A stretch of 64,000 nucleotides of DNA from Panax quinquefolius. Its lineage: Eukaryota > Streptophyta > Magnoliopsida > Apiales > Araliaceae. A program made the translations under genes and the position numbers. Below, one piece after another: positions 33,382 through 46,110 of the stretch. Each line of letters starts with the position of its first letter. Position 1 is the first letter of the stretch. The notes under the pieces were generated by a model. It was not told the origin of the DNA. It saw nothing but the letters and a program-made list of their open reading frames with translations, and ran no database searches. The DNA lies in the NCBI GenBank assembly GCA_020205615.1, contig CM035153.1, positions 94,206,792-94,270,791 of the forward strand, written 5' to 3'.

Positions 33382-34960
33382 TGATAAGTGTATATTATAT
33401 ACGCAATTTCATATCTAATTCATGCTTATTCGTTGCTATATTCTTGTGAACATGTGCATTCTTACTTGTTTTATGTTATTTTATGTGTAGATTGGTGGTT
33501 GCGGCATTTAACGTACAATTGGTGGTATTCGGTGCGTTTGGAACTTAAATAGAGCATATTTGGAAGCAACTCAGTATTGCAGCTAAGTCATTTAACAGGA
33601 CATACCCCCGCCGGGGTGGGCATGCAAAGTTCATAAACCCCGTAAAGTGAGGTCTCTAAAATCGATTAACGAGGAAAGACACCACAAAATGGCGTTTATC
33701 TACACACACACCCGTAAAGGCGAGGGGTTTGCATTCGATCAAGTCAGGAGGTAAGCCCACCAGGGCGGGCATCTCTGAGATATACACCCAAAATTTGGTG
33801 TCTCAAACATATACACCCCCAGCAGGCGGGGGTGGAAAATCATAATATCCTACATTGGTTAAAACTCTTCTTGGGCACGAACTTTAGCTATTTGCATGAC
33901 ATTATAACTCCATTGGATAGAAAATGCGGCTAGAGTGTTATGCTAGATATATACTACTCTATCAAACACACTTGGGACATCAATCAATTAGTTAGAGAAC
34001 GAAGATCAAAGTTCAGTTTTTGAGAACAATTGTGGAGGGGTACGTCGAGGAGTTTTCAAGACGATTGCAATTCTAGTCTACGTGAAGAGTGTTTTCTAAT
34101 ATTCTTTGTGTTAGATTATTATTTGTAATTGGAAGGATGAATTCTATAATTTATTCATCGTTTATTTCATTTATTATAAACTAATTCACTTTTTAGGCTT
34201 GTGATGGATCTTTAAGTGAATCGATGGTTTTGTAAGCTTTGATTCCCAATTTAATAAGCTATCTCCAGTTTATCTATATTAATTTGTGCTTAAATCTATG
34301 AATTACCTTATCAACAATTCTTGGTGGAGTTGGATGGAATCGAGAGAGGATATTCAACTCTAGACGTAGTTAGTGTAGCATGTGTTCAGGATTTTGTTAG
34401 TAGCTTAAACTTGATTTGTGTTAAGGTAGAGATATGCTTGACATCACATGTAATCGGATAGAGAACTTATTCTTCAACCTTCTTTAATTGTAATTCACAT
34501 AGAGATATAGTGGGTTAGTTGATTAAGGTGTTTAACGGATTTCTATCTTAATTGTGGATTGAAGTTAATATGGTATTAGCTCATTGAGAGGTGGTTAATA
34601 CTGCGTTCGTGTTCTTGATTAATAAACTGGGATAGTGCGTTAAATTGGGATAAAGGCGTGGAAATCAAAGTGAAGCTTAGGGTGAAATCATAAGTCTAAT
34701 TCTCCATCAATTGTTTGAAAATTCAGATTGTGGTATTCGTTGTTGTTTTATGTTAGTTTAATTATTCTTAATTTTAGTTTCGTTAATTTAAATCATTGAA
34801 TTTGATTTGTTTAATAAAATTAGGGTTAATAGAAGATTGGTAATTGTAAGTTAAGGTATTTTGCTAATTAATCTCTGTGGGAACGATACTCTACTCATCA
34901 CTTTATTACTTGTTGACCACGTATACTTGCGTGTTGTGCGTAACTAGATTTTACCCAACA
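33382..34960 (+). mobile_element. Full A1 LTR (5' LTR of the coding region)
   Basis: TGATAAGTG..TTTTACCCAACA, 1,579 bases, directly followed by the PBS. It has GC-rich palindromic words at 33,605-33,835 and no gene. It is not preceded by GCGCC, unlike the 30,176 end. Confidence 0.85.
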
Positions 34961-34966
34961 AGTTTT

Positions 34967-34984
34967 TAGCGCCGCTGCTGGGGA
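34967..34984 (+). other. A1 primer-binding site
   Basis: TAGCGCCGCTGCTGGGGA lies six bases after the LTR, corresponding to the Athila tRNA-Asp-type site. Confidence 0.75.
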
Positions 34985-35096
34985 TTTATTAGTATAATTC
35001 TTAATATTTTTACAATATCAGTTTAATTAATCCAGTTTTACTTAGACATTTTTATTTTTGTTTTGTGCTTCTTATTTCAGGTGTTGGACATAGTTT

Positions 35097-36473
35097 ATGC
35101 AAACTCGGTCTCAAAATCCAGACTTGCTACCTTTTGAGGATGACATTGAGAAAAGATTTCAGAGGTTGAGTAAGTGGATCAAAGAAACGAGGCAAGAATT
35201 CGAAACACCCAAAAAGGAAGAGGAAATAGTAATGGCGGCCGAAGATAGGAAAGTGTTGAGGGATTTCGCAATGCCCAAGGTAACAGAACTGCATTCAAGC
35301 ATCATCAGACTAGCAATAGCAGCGAACACGTTCGAAATTAAGCCTGAGATGATACAAATGATTCAGAATTCAGTTCAGTTTGGGGGATTGGAAAATGCCG
35401 ATCCGAATGAGAATCTAGTCAGCTTTCTGGAAATGTGCGACACTTTTAGGTTTAATGGAGTTTTGGATGAGGCGGTGAGACTTTGATTGTTCCCATTCTC
35501 TCTACGGGACAAGGCGAAGAGTTGGTTGCATTCCTTACCATTCTGTTCGATAACAACATGGGAGGATTTAGCTCAGAAATTCCTTGCAAAATTCTTCCCA
35601 CCGACGAAAACTGCGAAGATGAGGAATGAGATTACAATGTTTGAACAGCAACATGGGGAGTCATTATATGAGGCATTGGAGAGATACAAAGAACTGCTAA
35701 GAAAATGCCCACATCATGGATTGCCCCAGTGGCTACAAATGAACACCTTCTACAACGAACTACAAGGGAATCTTAGGACAATTATCGATTCAGCATCGGG
35801 CGGAGCGTTCATGGCTAAGAGTTACGAGGAAGCCTATGAGTTGATTGAAACCATAGCTACTAATAACTACCAGTGGCCCACATCAAGAATGACACAAGCA
35901 AAGGTAGCTGGAGTATTAGAAGTAGATAACATGACAGCAATACAAGCACAAATATCTGCAATTTCAAAGAAGTTGGAGTCAGTGGCAGCAGCACAAACAC
36001 AACAAACACAGCAAGCACCGCAAGTAATAATAGTGTGTGAGTTATGCGTAGGAGAACACCCAACGGAGCAATGTGCAATTAATCTAGCAGCTGTGCAGTT
36101 CATCAGTAATTATAACAGAATTCCATAAAACACTTTTCAGAACGCATATAATCAAGGAAATAGGAACCATCCGAATTTCTCATGGAGCAACAACCAGCAA
36201 AATCAATCTTCACGTCAAACATACCCTCCAGGTTTCCAGAATCAGCAACAACCAATTTAATATCAAGAAAGGAAACCCGATCTGGAGGAAAAGTTGGATA
36301 AATTCATAGCTACCACCAAGTTGGCGATCAAGAATCTAGAAAATCAGATGGGTCAGATAGCGTTGGTAGTGAATAGTAGACCACAAGGAACACTACCAAG
36401 CGACACCGAGAAAAATCCTAAGGGTAATCATGAGCAGTGTCAAGCCATTATGTTGAGAAGTGGAAAATAGCTT
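35097..36473 (+). pseudogene. gag: A1 gag (Athila capsid/nucleocapsid), four nonsense codons
   Basis: The ATG at 35,097 (MQTRSQNPDLLPFEDD) follows TTATTTCAG. One frame then stays open through gag into protease, interrupted only by TGA at 35,485, TAA near 36,126, TAA near 36,258 and TAG near 36,471. Athila Gag blocks are AANTFEIKPEMIQM, FPFSLRDKAKSWLHSLP, TTWEDLAQKFLAKFFPP and KCPHHGLPQWL. A Q/T-rich linker is followed by a zinc knuckle CELCVGEHPTEQC near 36,038-36,077. The Q/N-rich tail and the AIMLRSGK motif mark the gag-pro boundary. Each stop is one C-to-T step from CGA, CAA or CAG. Apart from these the gene is well preserved, suggesting recent activity. Confidence 0.9.
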
Positions 36474-37682
36474 GTGGGTCAAGAGCTAGAAATTTGGATT
36501 ACAATGGAAAGTGAACTAGAGACAGAAAATACAGGGGGTGAGATAAAGCAAGTAAACGAGAAACAAATGGATAAAATCAACCCAGTTAACAAACCAGCTG
36601 TTTATCCTCCCCCACCATTCCAACAAAGAGTTGAAAAACAAAAGTTAGATAAGCAATTTTCAAAAATTTTGGAAGTTTTCACGAAACTTCAAATTAACAT
36701 ACCATTTGCAGAGGCCCTAGAACAAATGCCGAGTTACGCAAAATTTATGAAAGGGATTCTATCAAGGAAAAAGAAATGGGAAGATTTTGAGACGGTGACA
36801 TTAATAGAGGAGTTTAGTGCGGTATTACAGCAGAAATTACCACCAAAACTCAAAGACCCGGGGAACATTACTATTCCATGCACGATCGGTGAAATGCATT
36901 TCAGCAAGTGTCTATGTGATTTGGGGGCGAGTGTAATCCTCATAGCGTTGTCAGTATACCTAGAATTGGGGTTGCCAGCACCAAGGCCTACAAACATCTC
37001 TTTACAGTTGGCAGATAGGTCAGTCACATATCCGAGAGGCATAGTTGAGGACATCTTAGTGAAAGTGGATAAATTCATATTCCCCGCGGACTTCATCATT
37101 CTGGATTTTGAGGAGTACAAGAACATCCCAAGTATCCTAGGGAGACCATTTTTGGCTACAGGAAGAACTCTCATAGATGTTCAAAAGGGAGAACTCACAA
37201 TGAGGGTCCAAGATCAAGAAGTGAAATTTAATGTGTTTAAGGCCATGAAATTCCCTATGGATGAGGAAGAATGTTTTCGAATGGATCTAGTGGAGCAAAT
37301 CATTAGTGAGGACATGAGCAAAAGTTTAGTGAATGATCCGTTAGAAACAACATTATTGGGAGATGAAGAGATCGATGATCCAGAATTGGTGGATTACCTT
37401 CAATTGCTAGACTCATTGCCACGCGTACCAAGATTTAGAATCCCATTTGAACCACTGCACACGAAGGAGGTAAATGCAGAAAAGTTGAAACCATCATTGG
37501 AAGAGCCACCAAAGCTGGAACTGAAGCCACTTCCTAAGCACCTCAGGTACGCGTATTTAGGCAATTTAAATTCTTTACCTGTTATTATTTCAGCTGCACT
37601 TAACGAATTGCAGGAAGAAAAGTTGCTAAGGGTGCTTCGGGAACACAAATCGACTATTGGATGGACAATTTGCCCGACATAA
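36474..37682 (+). pseudogene. pro: A1 aspartic protease region and start of pol
   Basis: 402 codons in frame with gag. VYPPPPFQQR and LQINIPFAEALEQMPSYAKF are conserved in Athila before the protease. CDLGASVILIALSVY holds the active site, with D-L-G-A where retroviral proteases have D-T/S-G. ILGRPFLATGRTLIDV is the second protease block. The tail leads to the RT N-terminus (HKSTIGWTI), after which a short indel breaks the frame at about 37,680. The enzyme would cleave the Gag-Pol polyprotein. It is uninterrupted here but separated from gag by a TAG. Confidence 0.85.
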
Positions 37683-40440
37683 AGGGAATCAACCCTTCAT
37701 TTTTTGTATGCACAAAATTTTGATGGAAGATGAGGCAAACCAATAGTAGAACAACAACGGCGACTCTATCCAATTATTAAGGAAGTGGTAAAGAAGGAAG
37801 TTACGAAATGGTTGAATCTGGCATCATCTATCCGATATCCGACAGCAAATGGGTTAGTCCAGTCCAGTGCGTACCGAAAAATGGTGGAATGACGGTGGTG
37901 CAAATTGACGACAACGAGTTAATCCGAACCAGAACAGTGACGGGTTGGCGGGTTTGCATGGATTACAGAAAATTGAACAAGGAAACTCGAAAAGACCATT
38001 TCCCGCTGCCCTTTATTGACCAAATGTTAGACAGATTAGCGGGACATCAGTATTATTGTTTGTTGGATGGGTATTCGGACTACAACAAAATAGTCATCGT
38101 TCAGGAGGACCAAGAAAAGACCACATTTATGTGCCCTTATGATACGTTTGCATTCAGGAGGATGTCATTTGGGCTTTGCAACGCACCAGCAACTTTCCAA
38201 AGGTGTATGATGGCAATTTTTTCAGATATGGTGGAGAAAAATGTTGAGGTCTTCATGGATGACTTTTCAGTTTATGGGGACAGCTTTGATAATTGTTTTA
38301 AAAATCTGGTCATGGTGCTGCAAAGATGCAAGGACACAAATCTTGTTCTAAATTGGTAAAAATGTCACTTCATGGTTGAAGATGGCATAATTTTGGGCCA
38401 TAAGGTCCCATCTCAAGGGCTGGAAGTCGATAAAGCAAAGTTGGAAACAATTGAAAAATTGCCCCCACTAACCTCAGTGAAGGGTATTAGGAGTTTCTTG
38501 GGACCACTGGCGGGTTCTCTGAGGAGGTTTATAAGGATTTCTCTAAAGCTGCGAAACCCCTATGCGATCTTTTAGAGAAAGATGCGACATTCAGTTTTGA
38601 TGAAGAATGCAAGACATCGTTTGATTTATTAAAAAGGAAATTGACTACAGCCCCCCATTATAGTTGCAGTTGGAGCATGCCATTCGAGCTTTTGTGTGAT
38701 CTGGCGACTTGGTGGTTCAAAAACATTTTGGGTCGTGAGAGAGACAAGGTGTTTCACGCTATATACTACGCAAGAAAAACACTTACAGAAACTCAATTGA
38801 ACTATACAACCACAAAAAAGGAGTTCCTTGCCGTTGTATATGCGTTTGACAAATTTTGAGCTTACTTGATCGGGACTAAGGTGATAGTCTATACAGACCA
38901 TGCAGCAATTCGGTACATGATAGTTAAAAAGGATGCTAAGCCACGCCTTATCAGGTGGATTCTCCTACTGCAAGAATTCGATTTAGAAATAAAGGATAGG
39001 AAGGGGACGGAGAACCAAATAGTTGATCACTTGTCGAGATTAGAGAACCACGGAATGAAAAAAAGGCGACAAATGTGAAATCAATGAATCATTCCGGATG
39101 ATGAGCAATTGTTTGAGATTTCACGGAGATTAGTGGTATGGCGATTATGCGTAAATTTCGTTGTGAACAACATTCTACCACACGACCTACAAGGCAACGA
39201 AAAAGAAATTTTTTACACGATGTGAAATGGTACATGTGGGATGATCCATATCTGTTTCAAGCAATGCTGCAAGATAAGGTGATTGAAGGTCGTCCCATAT
39301 AGCGAAGTGAAGAATATTACGCATGGTATCGTCACTCATCGATTGTATGGCGGGCATTATGGGGAGTGAGAGAATGGCATCGAAGGTCTTTGCGAATGTG
39401 AGTTCTATTGGCCCACATTATTCAAAGATGCCCACCAGGTTTGTCAAATAATGCGATAGGTGTCGAAGGGTGGGTAATATTTCAAACATGATGAGATGCC
39501 TTTACAAACAATTACGGAAGTAGAAACTTTTGGCGTTTGGGGTATCGATTTCATGGGACCATTTCCTCATCCTTGAAAAATTAATACATTCTACTCGTAG
39601 TGGATTACGTGTCAAAGTGGGTTGAAGTTGCAACTCTACCAACAAACGATGCCAAAGTGGTCCTCAAATTCCTGCAAAAGAACATCTTCACGAGGTTTGG
39701 TACACCAAGAGTAATTATAAGTAGCGAAGGTAGTCACTATTGTAACAAACCATTTACTACTCACATTGACCAAGTATGGGGTGAACCACAAGATAGCTAC
39801 AACATATCACCCTCAAACCAGTGGCCAAGCTGAGGTATCAAATAGAGAAGTCAAAAAGATATTAAAAAAAGTGGTGAATCCGAGTCGGAAAGATTGGTCA
39901 CTTAGATTGGACGATGCTCTATGGGCCTACTGAACTGCATACAAGACGCCAATCGGGATGTCACCATATCAACTGTTGTACGGGAAAGCATGCCATTTAC
40001 CGGTGGAACTACATCAGAAGGCATATTGGTCAGTGAAAAAGCTAAATTTTGATCAAAAAGCTGTAGGAGAGAAGATATTACTTCAGTTGAATGAACTCAA
40101 CGAGTTTTGCCTTCATTCCTATAAGAATGCCAAGATATACAAAGAAAAAGTCAAACTATGGAACAACGAAAAAATATTGTGTCGAACATTGAGCTCGGCC
40201 AATCGGTACTATTATTGACTCGAAGAAATTGCGTTTGTTCCTGGAAAGCTCAAATCCGGATGGTTGGGACCATTCACGATCAAGCAAGTATTCCCTCACA
40301 GGCGGTTAAAATTCTGATCATGTAACCCTCTCAAAACATTTAAAGTCAACGGACAGGTTGAAGCAGCATTTGGGTTAGAGAAGCCGACAAGCGTGATCTC
40401 CATCACGTTGGCCAAACAACAACAAAGCAGAAGTAGTCGG
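37683..40440 (+). pseudogene. pol: A1 pol: RT, RNase H and integrase, left contig, many indels
   Basis: [71 protein letters not shown] and the catalytic FMDD (YXDD box) near 38,254. RNase H is scrambled at about 38,690-38,760, but AIYYARKTLTETQLNYTT and [12 protein letters not shown] remain. Integrase keeps [13 protein letters not shown] and [19 protein letters not shown]. Stops include TAA after LVLNW (38,357), TGA after DKF (about 38,859) and TGA after WAY (about 39,930). From about 38,500 onward, single-base indels relative to 47,570-49,490 are dense, which I attribute to assembly or read error near a contig end. Confidence 0.85.
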
Positions 40441-41083
40441 TTGAATGACTTAAAATCAATCGCTCATTGGGAGGCAACCCAATTTTTAGTTCTTTTATCG
40501 CATTTTTTCATTCATATTTGCTTAGTTGTAAGTTTTTGTAAGTTATTAGGTCAAAGAATAAAATAAAATCTCATTAATCTCTCCACAACATAACATGACA
40601 TCCACTATTCACTAATTGTCATGTTTCATGTCATGCAGGTTGGGAAAAGGAACATCAAGCCAGTATATGGAAGCAAAGTGTGTTAAATTACAGAAAAACA
40701 TGAAAGCTAGACAGTGCCTATGCCCGTCGGGGCGGGCCTTTTTTACTCATTACCCCCCGCCCTGGAAGATGGATAGACGTGGCAGTTTTGTTGGTCTTCT
40801 CCCCTTCCCAATAACCCCCACTTTTACACTTCCCCACTACTCCATAACCACCACCCACTTTCCCCACATTCCCAACATTCAATTACTCCTCTCCACCTTC
40901 CCACCTCCTCAAGCCACCAATGCTAGCCTTTCCTCTCCATCTATAAATATCACCACAACTATTCCAAACTCCTACACCACAATTCATATAAGGCAACAAT
41001 AGAGCATAATTGTTAGCTAGAGAGATACTAGTGAAACATTTGGGGAGAGTTAGGGCAAAACAAGCATGAATGGAGACATGGAT
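40441..41083 (+). other. Spacer between A1 pol and the 3' ORF, left contig
   Basis: Holds the Athila post-pol wording (CATTGGGAGGCAACCCAAT at about 40,470), a GC-rich palindrome GCCCGTCGGGGCGGGCC near 40,722-40,738, a C/T-rich stretch (40,800-40,940) and a TATA-like TCTATAAATA near 40,948. No convincing gene. Confidence 0.6.
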
Positions 41084-42059
41084 TCACAATCATCGTTAAA
41101 AGCCAATGAGCGGGGAGAGTTCATGCCCATCCTAACCTATCCGCACCTTGATCGTCGAAAATTTGTAAAGTGCCGCCCACCGCAAGTGGTATGACTACAT
41201 GCTCATCAAAGCTCTTACCTTGAGCGGGGTTGGCACGAGATCTAACGACGGAGAGCTCATCATAAATTTACCATAAAGGGATGGGTAAAATTCACCGAGG
41301 ACCCAGAACCAGCCGTTGTAAATATAGTCAAGGAGTTTTACTCAAATGCTGAGGACAAAGAACCATTTCAGGCTTTCGTGCGAGGACGGTTGGTTCCGTT
41401 CAGTGCGGATGCCATCAACACGATACTACCAACCTGGTGTGCCTCGCTTACCGCCAAGATGAAAGCATCTCGCGCGCCGATCTAGATTTTGATGAAATTA
41501 TCATGGCGATGACAAAGCCAGGAACGTCATGGATGAAGGATCAAAAGGGAAGCACCGTGTTCCCCAGCAAGAACCTTAGCCGGTATGGAAAAATTTGGTA
41601 TGCCTTCCTTTGCACAAAATAGCTTAGTCCCGACACTTGAGGATGTCACCAAGGAGAAAGGCGTTGCTTTTGTTCACCATTGTGCAAGACTTCATTATTG
41701 GACGTCGGGCTATCATCTTCTTCTCTATCCGCCGGTGCATACGTGGGAATTTTTCTAGAGCCTTGCCACACCCATCACTTATATGTGGGTTATGTCGGCA
41801 AGCTGGTGTACGCTGGTCCGATGATGAGCCCACTCAAATGCCGCTCATGTTGCTTAATTCAAGAATGATTGTGCGATACTCTATGTGGGCAGGAGGCGAG
41901 TCCCACCCGCGTGGAGTGGGTTTCATTTTTTTGTCATCATTGAAAGAAGATGTAGATGCTACAGAGGCCTCGGGGACGAAGACGATGATATGGGCGAGGT
42001 CTGCAGGGACCTGGGCTATATCCAGATCTCAATTCTTGATCTCCAAAATCAAATGAATG
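41084..42059 (+). pseudogene. A1 3' ORF (putative plant transposon protein domain), left contig, frameshifted
   Basis: Same protein as at 50,153-51,136 but with several extra indels (for example around 41,150-41,270 and 41,420-41,470). Recognisable pieces are KFTEDPEPAVVNIVKEFYSN, DLDFDEIIMAMTKPGTSWM and NLSRYGKIWYAFLCTK. The function of this Athila 3' ORF is unknown. It sits where an envelope gene would be, but I see no signal peptide or envelope-like membrane segment. Confidence 0.75.
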
Positions 42060-43551
42060 TACACACCAAGGCCTCTCGTTAAGAAATGCAATGGATTGGC
42101 GATGAGGTAAGAACACATGTTGAAACTATGCACACCTCTTTTGCCTAATTGAACACAACTCTACAAAGTTTCAACCCGTGGCACAATTTCCATATCAACA
42201 CCCGGATCGATGCCGAGGTTCCCACCGAAAGTGATTAGATGAAGAAGAACAACAACCACCTCCTTAGACTTAAGAACCGTGAGGGAAGTCCTCGTGTACT
42301 TATTTTGATATATCATACAATGAGAACATTTTCTAATTTAAGTTTGGGGATTTAAATACATGTTTTCATGCATTTTAGTTTAGGTTGCATTGTTAATGTC
42401 ATTCAAATTTTGTATTGCATTTTATGTTTGGTATTGCATGATAGCTTAGGTTTTCATAGTAGAGATTAGTGTAATGCATTATGTTATTTGCATTTTGTTA
42501 TCCATCTATCTAAAAAAAAAAAATAGTAATATTATTGTGTTGCTTTTGTAAAATCGATGTTATGTGTCATGTTATTATGGGCCTATGATGTGATTGTCAA
42601 ATAAGTAGCAAATCTGTGATTGAGTATTAGAACTGTGACACAATGATCATTTATGAATTGAATCTTGGTTTGTTTGAAAGCTGGTATAAAAGGATAAAGA
42701 CGCTTTAACAAACATACGTGTTAATTGGTTAAGTTCAAATAGGTGGCTAAATGGTCTCTAAAGGATATTGCTAGAGTGAATGATAAAATGGAAAGGATGG
42801 ACGGTAAAGGCTAAACTTAGGCAAGAACCTAAGTTTGGGGGATGTCATTTGGGGTATATAAGTTTATCTAAAAAAAAGAGAAAAAGAAAGTATGAATAAA
42901 CACCGCGGCGTGCTTGTCTAGTTTTGTGGCCTTTGTTGCTTGAGTAAGTAAGCCCAAGGGGATTGTCTTTACACCTAACGTCCTAAGGTCTTAATGGTCT
43001 CGGAGTCGTTGGTCGAAAGCTCGTTAAGGTAGCATTGAAAAGCCTAAGGAAATAAGACATTGCATAGCCATGTGTATTTAAAAAAAACAAAGAAAGAAAA
43101 AGAAGAAGAATAAAATGGGAAATAAGAGCAAAAAGCCCCTGTAGATGAAAACCAAGCATAAGTACCCCGCGTGAACCCTTGAGATGTGTGATTGCTTGGT
43201 TTTAGTTGGAACTATCTATTTTTGATATTTTTAAATTTGTGCTGCATGATTCATTCTAAGAGACTGGTTAAGTATTGAATTTAAGTTAGTATCGGTTATC
43301 ATGGATGTTACACACACACACACACTATACCAGTGATGATGGCTTGAGATTCGAGGATTAAAGTGATTTGTAGATTGGTTTTTGATGGTTGATATTGTAT
43401 AGTTGCTTATTTTCGTTGAGGCCATTAAGATAATTTTAATTCTGTGATATTGTTGGATTTGATAGCATATAAGTAAATTCGTATTCATATCATTGGTTTT
43501 GCGTGTAGTTGTCTTGTGCTTGAGGACTATACGGTTTAAGTTTAGGGATTT
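42060..43551 (+). other. A1 3' untranslated region, left contig
   Basis: Non-coding. Contains the block at 42,880-43,070 that is also present, inverted, in A4, a short (CA)n at 43,311-43,325 and the terminal GCTTGAGGACTATACGG..AAGTTTAGGGATT PPT region before the LTR. Confidence 0.7.
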
Positions 43552-45099
43552 TGATAAGTGTATATTATATACGCGATTTCATATCTAATTTAGGCTTATT
43601 CATTGCTATATTCTTGTGAACATGTGCATTTTTACTTGTTTTATGCTATTTTATGTGTAGATTGGTGGTTGCGGCATTTAACGTACAATTGGTGGTATTC
43701 GGTGCATTTGGAACTTAAATAGAGCATATTTGGAAGCAACTCATTATTGAAGCTAAGTCATTTAACAGATAGATATACCGGTAAAATGGTAAATGCAAAA
43801 GTTCATAAACCCCGTAGGATGGGGGTCTTCTAATTCGATTAACGAGGAGGCAAACTTGGTAAAGGCGTTTATAACTTCACACCCCGGGGGGTGGGGTCTG
43901 CATTCGATCAAGTCTGGAGGTAAGCCCGCCGGGGTGGGCATCTACAACATATACACCCCCGCTGGGGCGGGTAGTGGAAAATCATAAGTGTCATACATTG
44001 GTTAAAACTCTTCTTGGGCACGAACTTTAGCTATTTGCATGACATTATAACTCTAGTGGATAGAGAATGCGGCTAGAGTGTTATGCTAGACATATACTAC
44101 TCTATCAAACACAATTGGGACATCAATCAATTAGTGATAAGCGAAGATCAAAGTTCAGGTTTTTGAGAGCAATTGTGGAGGGTATTTTGAAGAGTTTTCA
44201 AGGCGATTGCAATTCTAGTCTACGTGAAGAGTGTTTTCTAATATTCTTTGTGTTAGATTATTATTTGTAATCGGAAGGATGAATTCTATGATTTATTCAG
44301 CGTTTATTTCATTTATTATTCACTAACTCACTTTTTAGGCTTGTGATGGATCTTTAAGTGAATCGATGATTTTGTAAGCTTTGATTCCCAATTTAATAAG
44401 CTATCTCCAGTTTATCTATATTAATTTGTGCTTGAATCTATGAATTGCCTGATCAACAATTCTTGGTGGAGTTGGATGGTATCGAGAGAGGATATTCAAC
44501 TCTAGACCTAGTTAGTGTAGCATGTGTTCAAGATTTTGTTAGTAGCTTAAACTTGATTTGTGTTAAGGTAGAGATATGCTTGACACCGCATGTAACCGGA
44601 TAGAGAACTTATTCTTCAACCTTCTTTAATTGTAATTCACATAGAGATATAGTGGGTTAGTTGATTAAGGTGTTTAACGGATTTCTATCTTAATTGTGGA
44701 TTGAAGTTAATATGGTATTAGTGCATCGAGAGGTGGTTAATACTACGTTCATGTTCTTGATTAATAAATTGGGATAGTGCGTTAAATTGGGATAAAGGTG
44801 TGGAAATCAAAGTGAAGCTTAGGGTGAAATCATAAGTCTAATTCTCCATCAATTGTTTGAAAATTCAGATTTTGGTATTCGTGGTTGTTTTATGTTAGTT
44901 TAATTATTCTTAATTTTAGTTTCGTTAATTTAAATCATTGAATTTGATTAGTTTAATAAAATTAGGGTTGATAGAAGATTAGTAATTGTATGTTAAGATA
45001 TTTTGCTAATTAATCTCTATGGGAACGATACTCTACTCATCACTTTATTACTTGTTGACCACGTATACTTGCGTGTTGTGCGTAACTAGATTTTACCAA
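43552..45099 (+). mobile_element. A1 3' LTR, left contig
   Basis: TGATAAGTG..TAGATTTTACC. It matches 52,629-54,184. The last bases of the LTR and the GCGCC duplication are garbled at 45,095-45,110, and the A3 protein frame continues directly after. Confidence 0.85.
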
Positions 45100-46010
45100 T
45101 GGTGGCCGTGCAAAAATATACAAAAGGAGATCGCGTGGATTTACGCATGAGGAAAATGGCTCGATGATAATTTGTTAAAAAGAAGGTTTTGAGCAGTAGT
45201 GGAGAAAAATAATGAAGAGTTACTTGAGAAACCAATAACCAAACCACCACATGTTCACCCTTCTATTCTCTATCCACAAAGATTGCAGAAACAAAGAGAT
45301 GGTAAATAATTTGCCAAGTTTTTGGAGGTATTCAAGAAGCTGCAAATCAATATACCCTTCGTAGAAGCATTAGAGCAGATGCCAAGCTATGCAAAGTTCA
45401 TGAAGGGAATTTTGTCAAGGAAGAAACGACTAGAAGATTTTAAGACAATAGCCTTGAATGAAGAATGTAGTGCAGTGCTATAGCGTAAGCTACCTCCAAA
45501 ACTGAAGGGCCCGAGTAGTTTCACAATACCATGCTCCATTGGAAAGTTGTTTTTTAACAAATGCTTGTGTGATTTAGGGGCTACCATCAACTTGATGCCT
45601 TTGTCAGTGTTTAATCAATTGGGATTTCCGGCAACAAGGCCAAGTAATATAATTCTACAGCTTGCTGACAGATCCATCACTTATCCATGGGGTATTGTGG
45701 AAGATATGTTGGTCAAAGTGGATAAATTTATATTCCCAGCTGACTTCATCATCTTGGATTATGAAGAAGATGAAGTATACCAATCATCCTTGGGAGACCT
45801 TTCTTAGCCAGGATGAACTCTTATAGGCGTTCGAGAAAGGTGAGTTGACAATGAGAGTTCATGATCAAGAAGTCACCTTCAACGTGTTTAAGACTATTAA
45901 GTTTCCACTGAAACGAGGAAGAATGCTTTGATTGATATGGTAGACAAGATGTTGAATGAAGAAGTTGAAAATCGGTGGATAATGAGCCTTTGAAGAGTGC
46001 TATATTGGGG
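45100..46010 (+). pseudogene. pro: A3 gag-pro fragment at the end of the left contig
   Basis: The same sequence as 54,185-55,104: LEVFKKLQINIPFVEALEQM, the protease core CDLGATINLMPLSVF (45,570-45,614) and KVDKFIFPADFIILDYEED. Many single-base differences break the frame, more toward 46,010. It ends at the run of N. I read it as the same locus sequenced twice. Confidence 0.8.
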
Positions 46011-46110
46011 NNNNNNNNNNNNNNNNNNNNNNNNNNNNNNNNNNNNNNNNNNNNNNNNNNNNNNNNNNNNNNNNNNNNNNNNNNNNNNNNNNNNNNNNNN
46101 NNNNNNNNNN
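46011..46110. other. Assembly gap, exactly 100 N
   Basis: A run of exactly 100 N, the usual placeholder for a gap of unknown size between contigs. The flanks overlap in sequence, as described in the findings. Confidence 0.99.
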
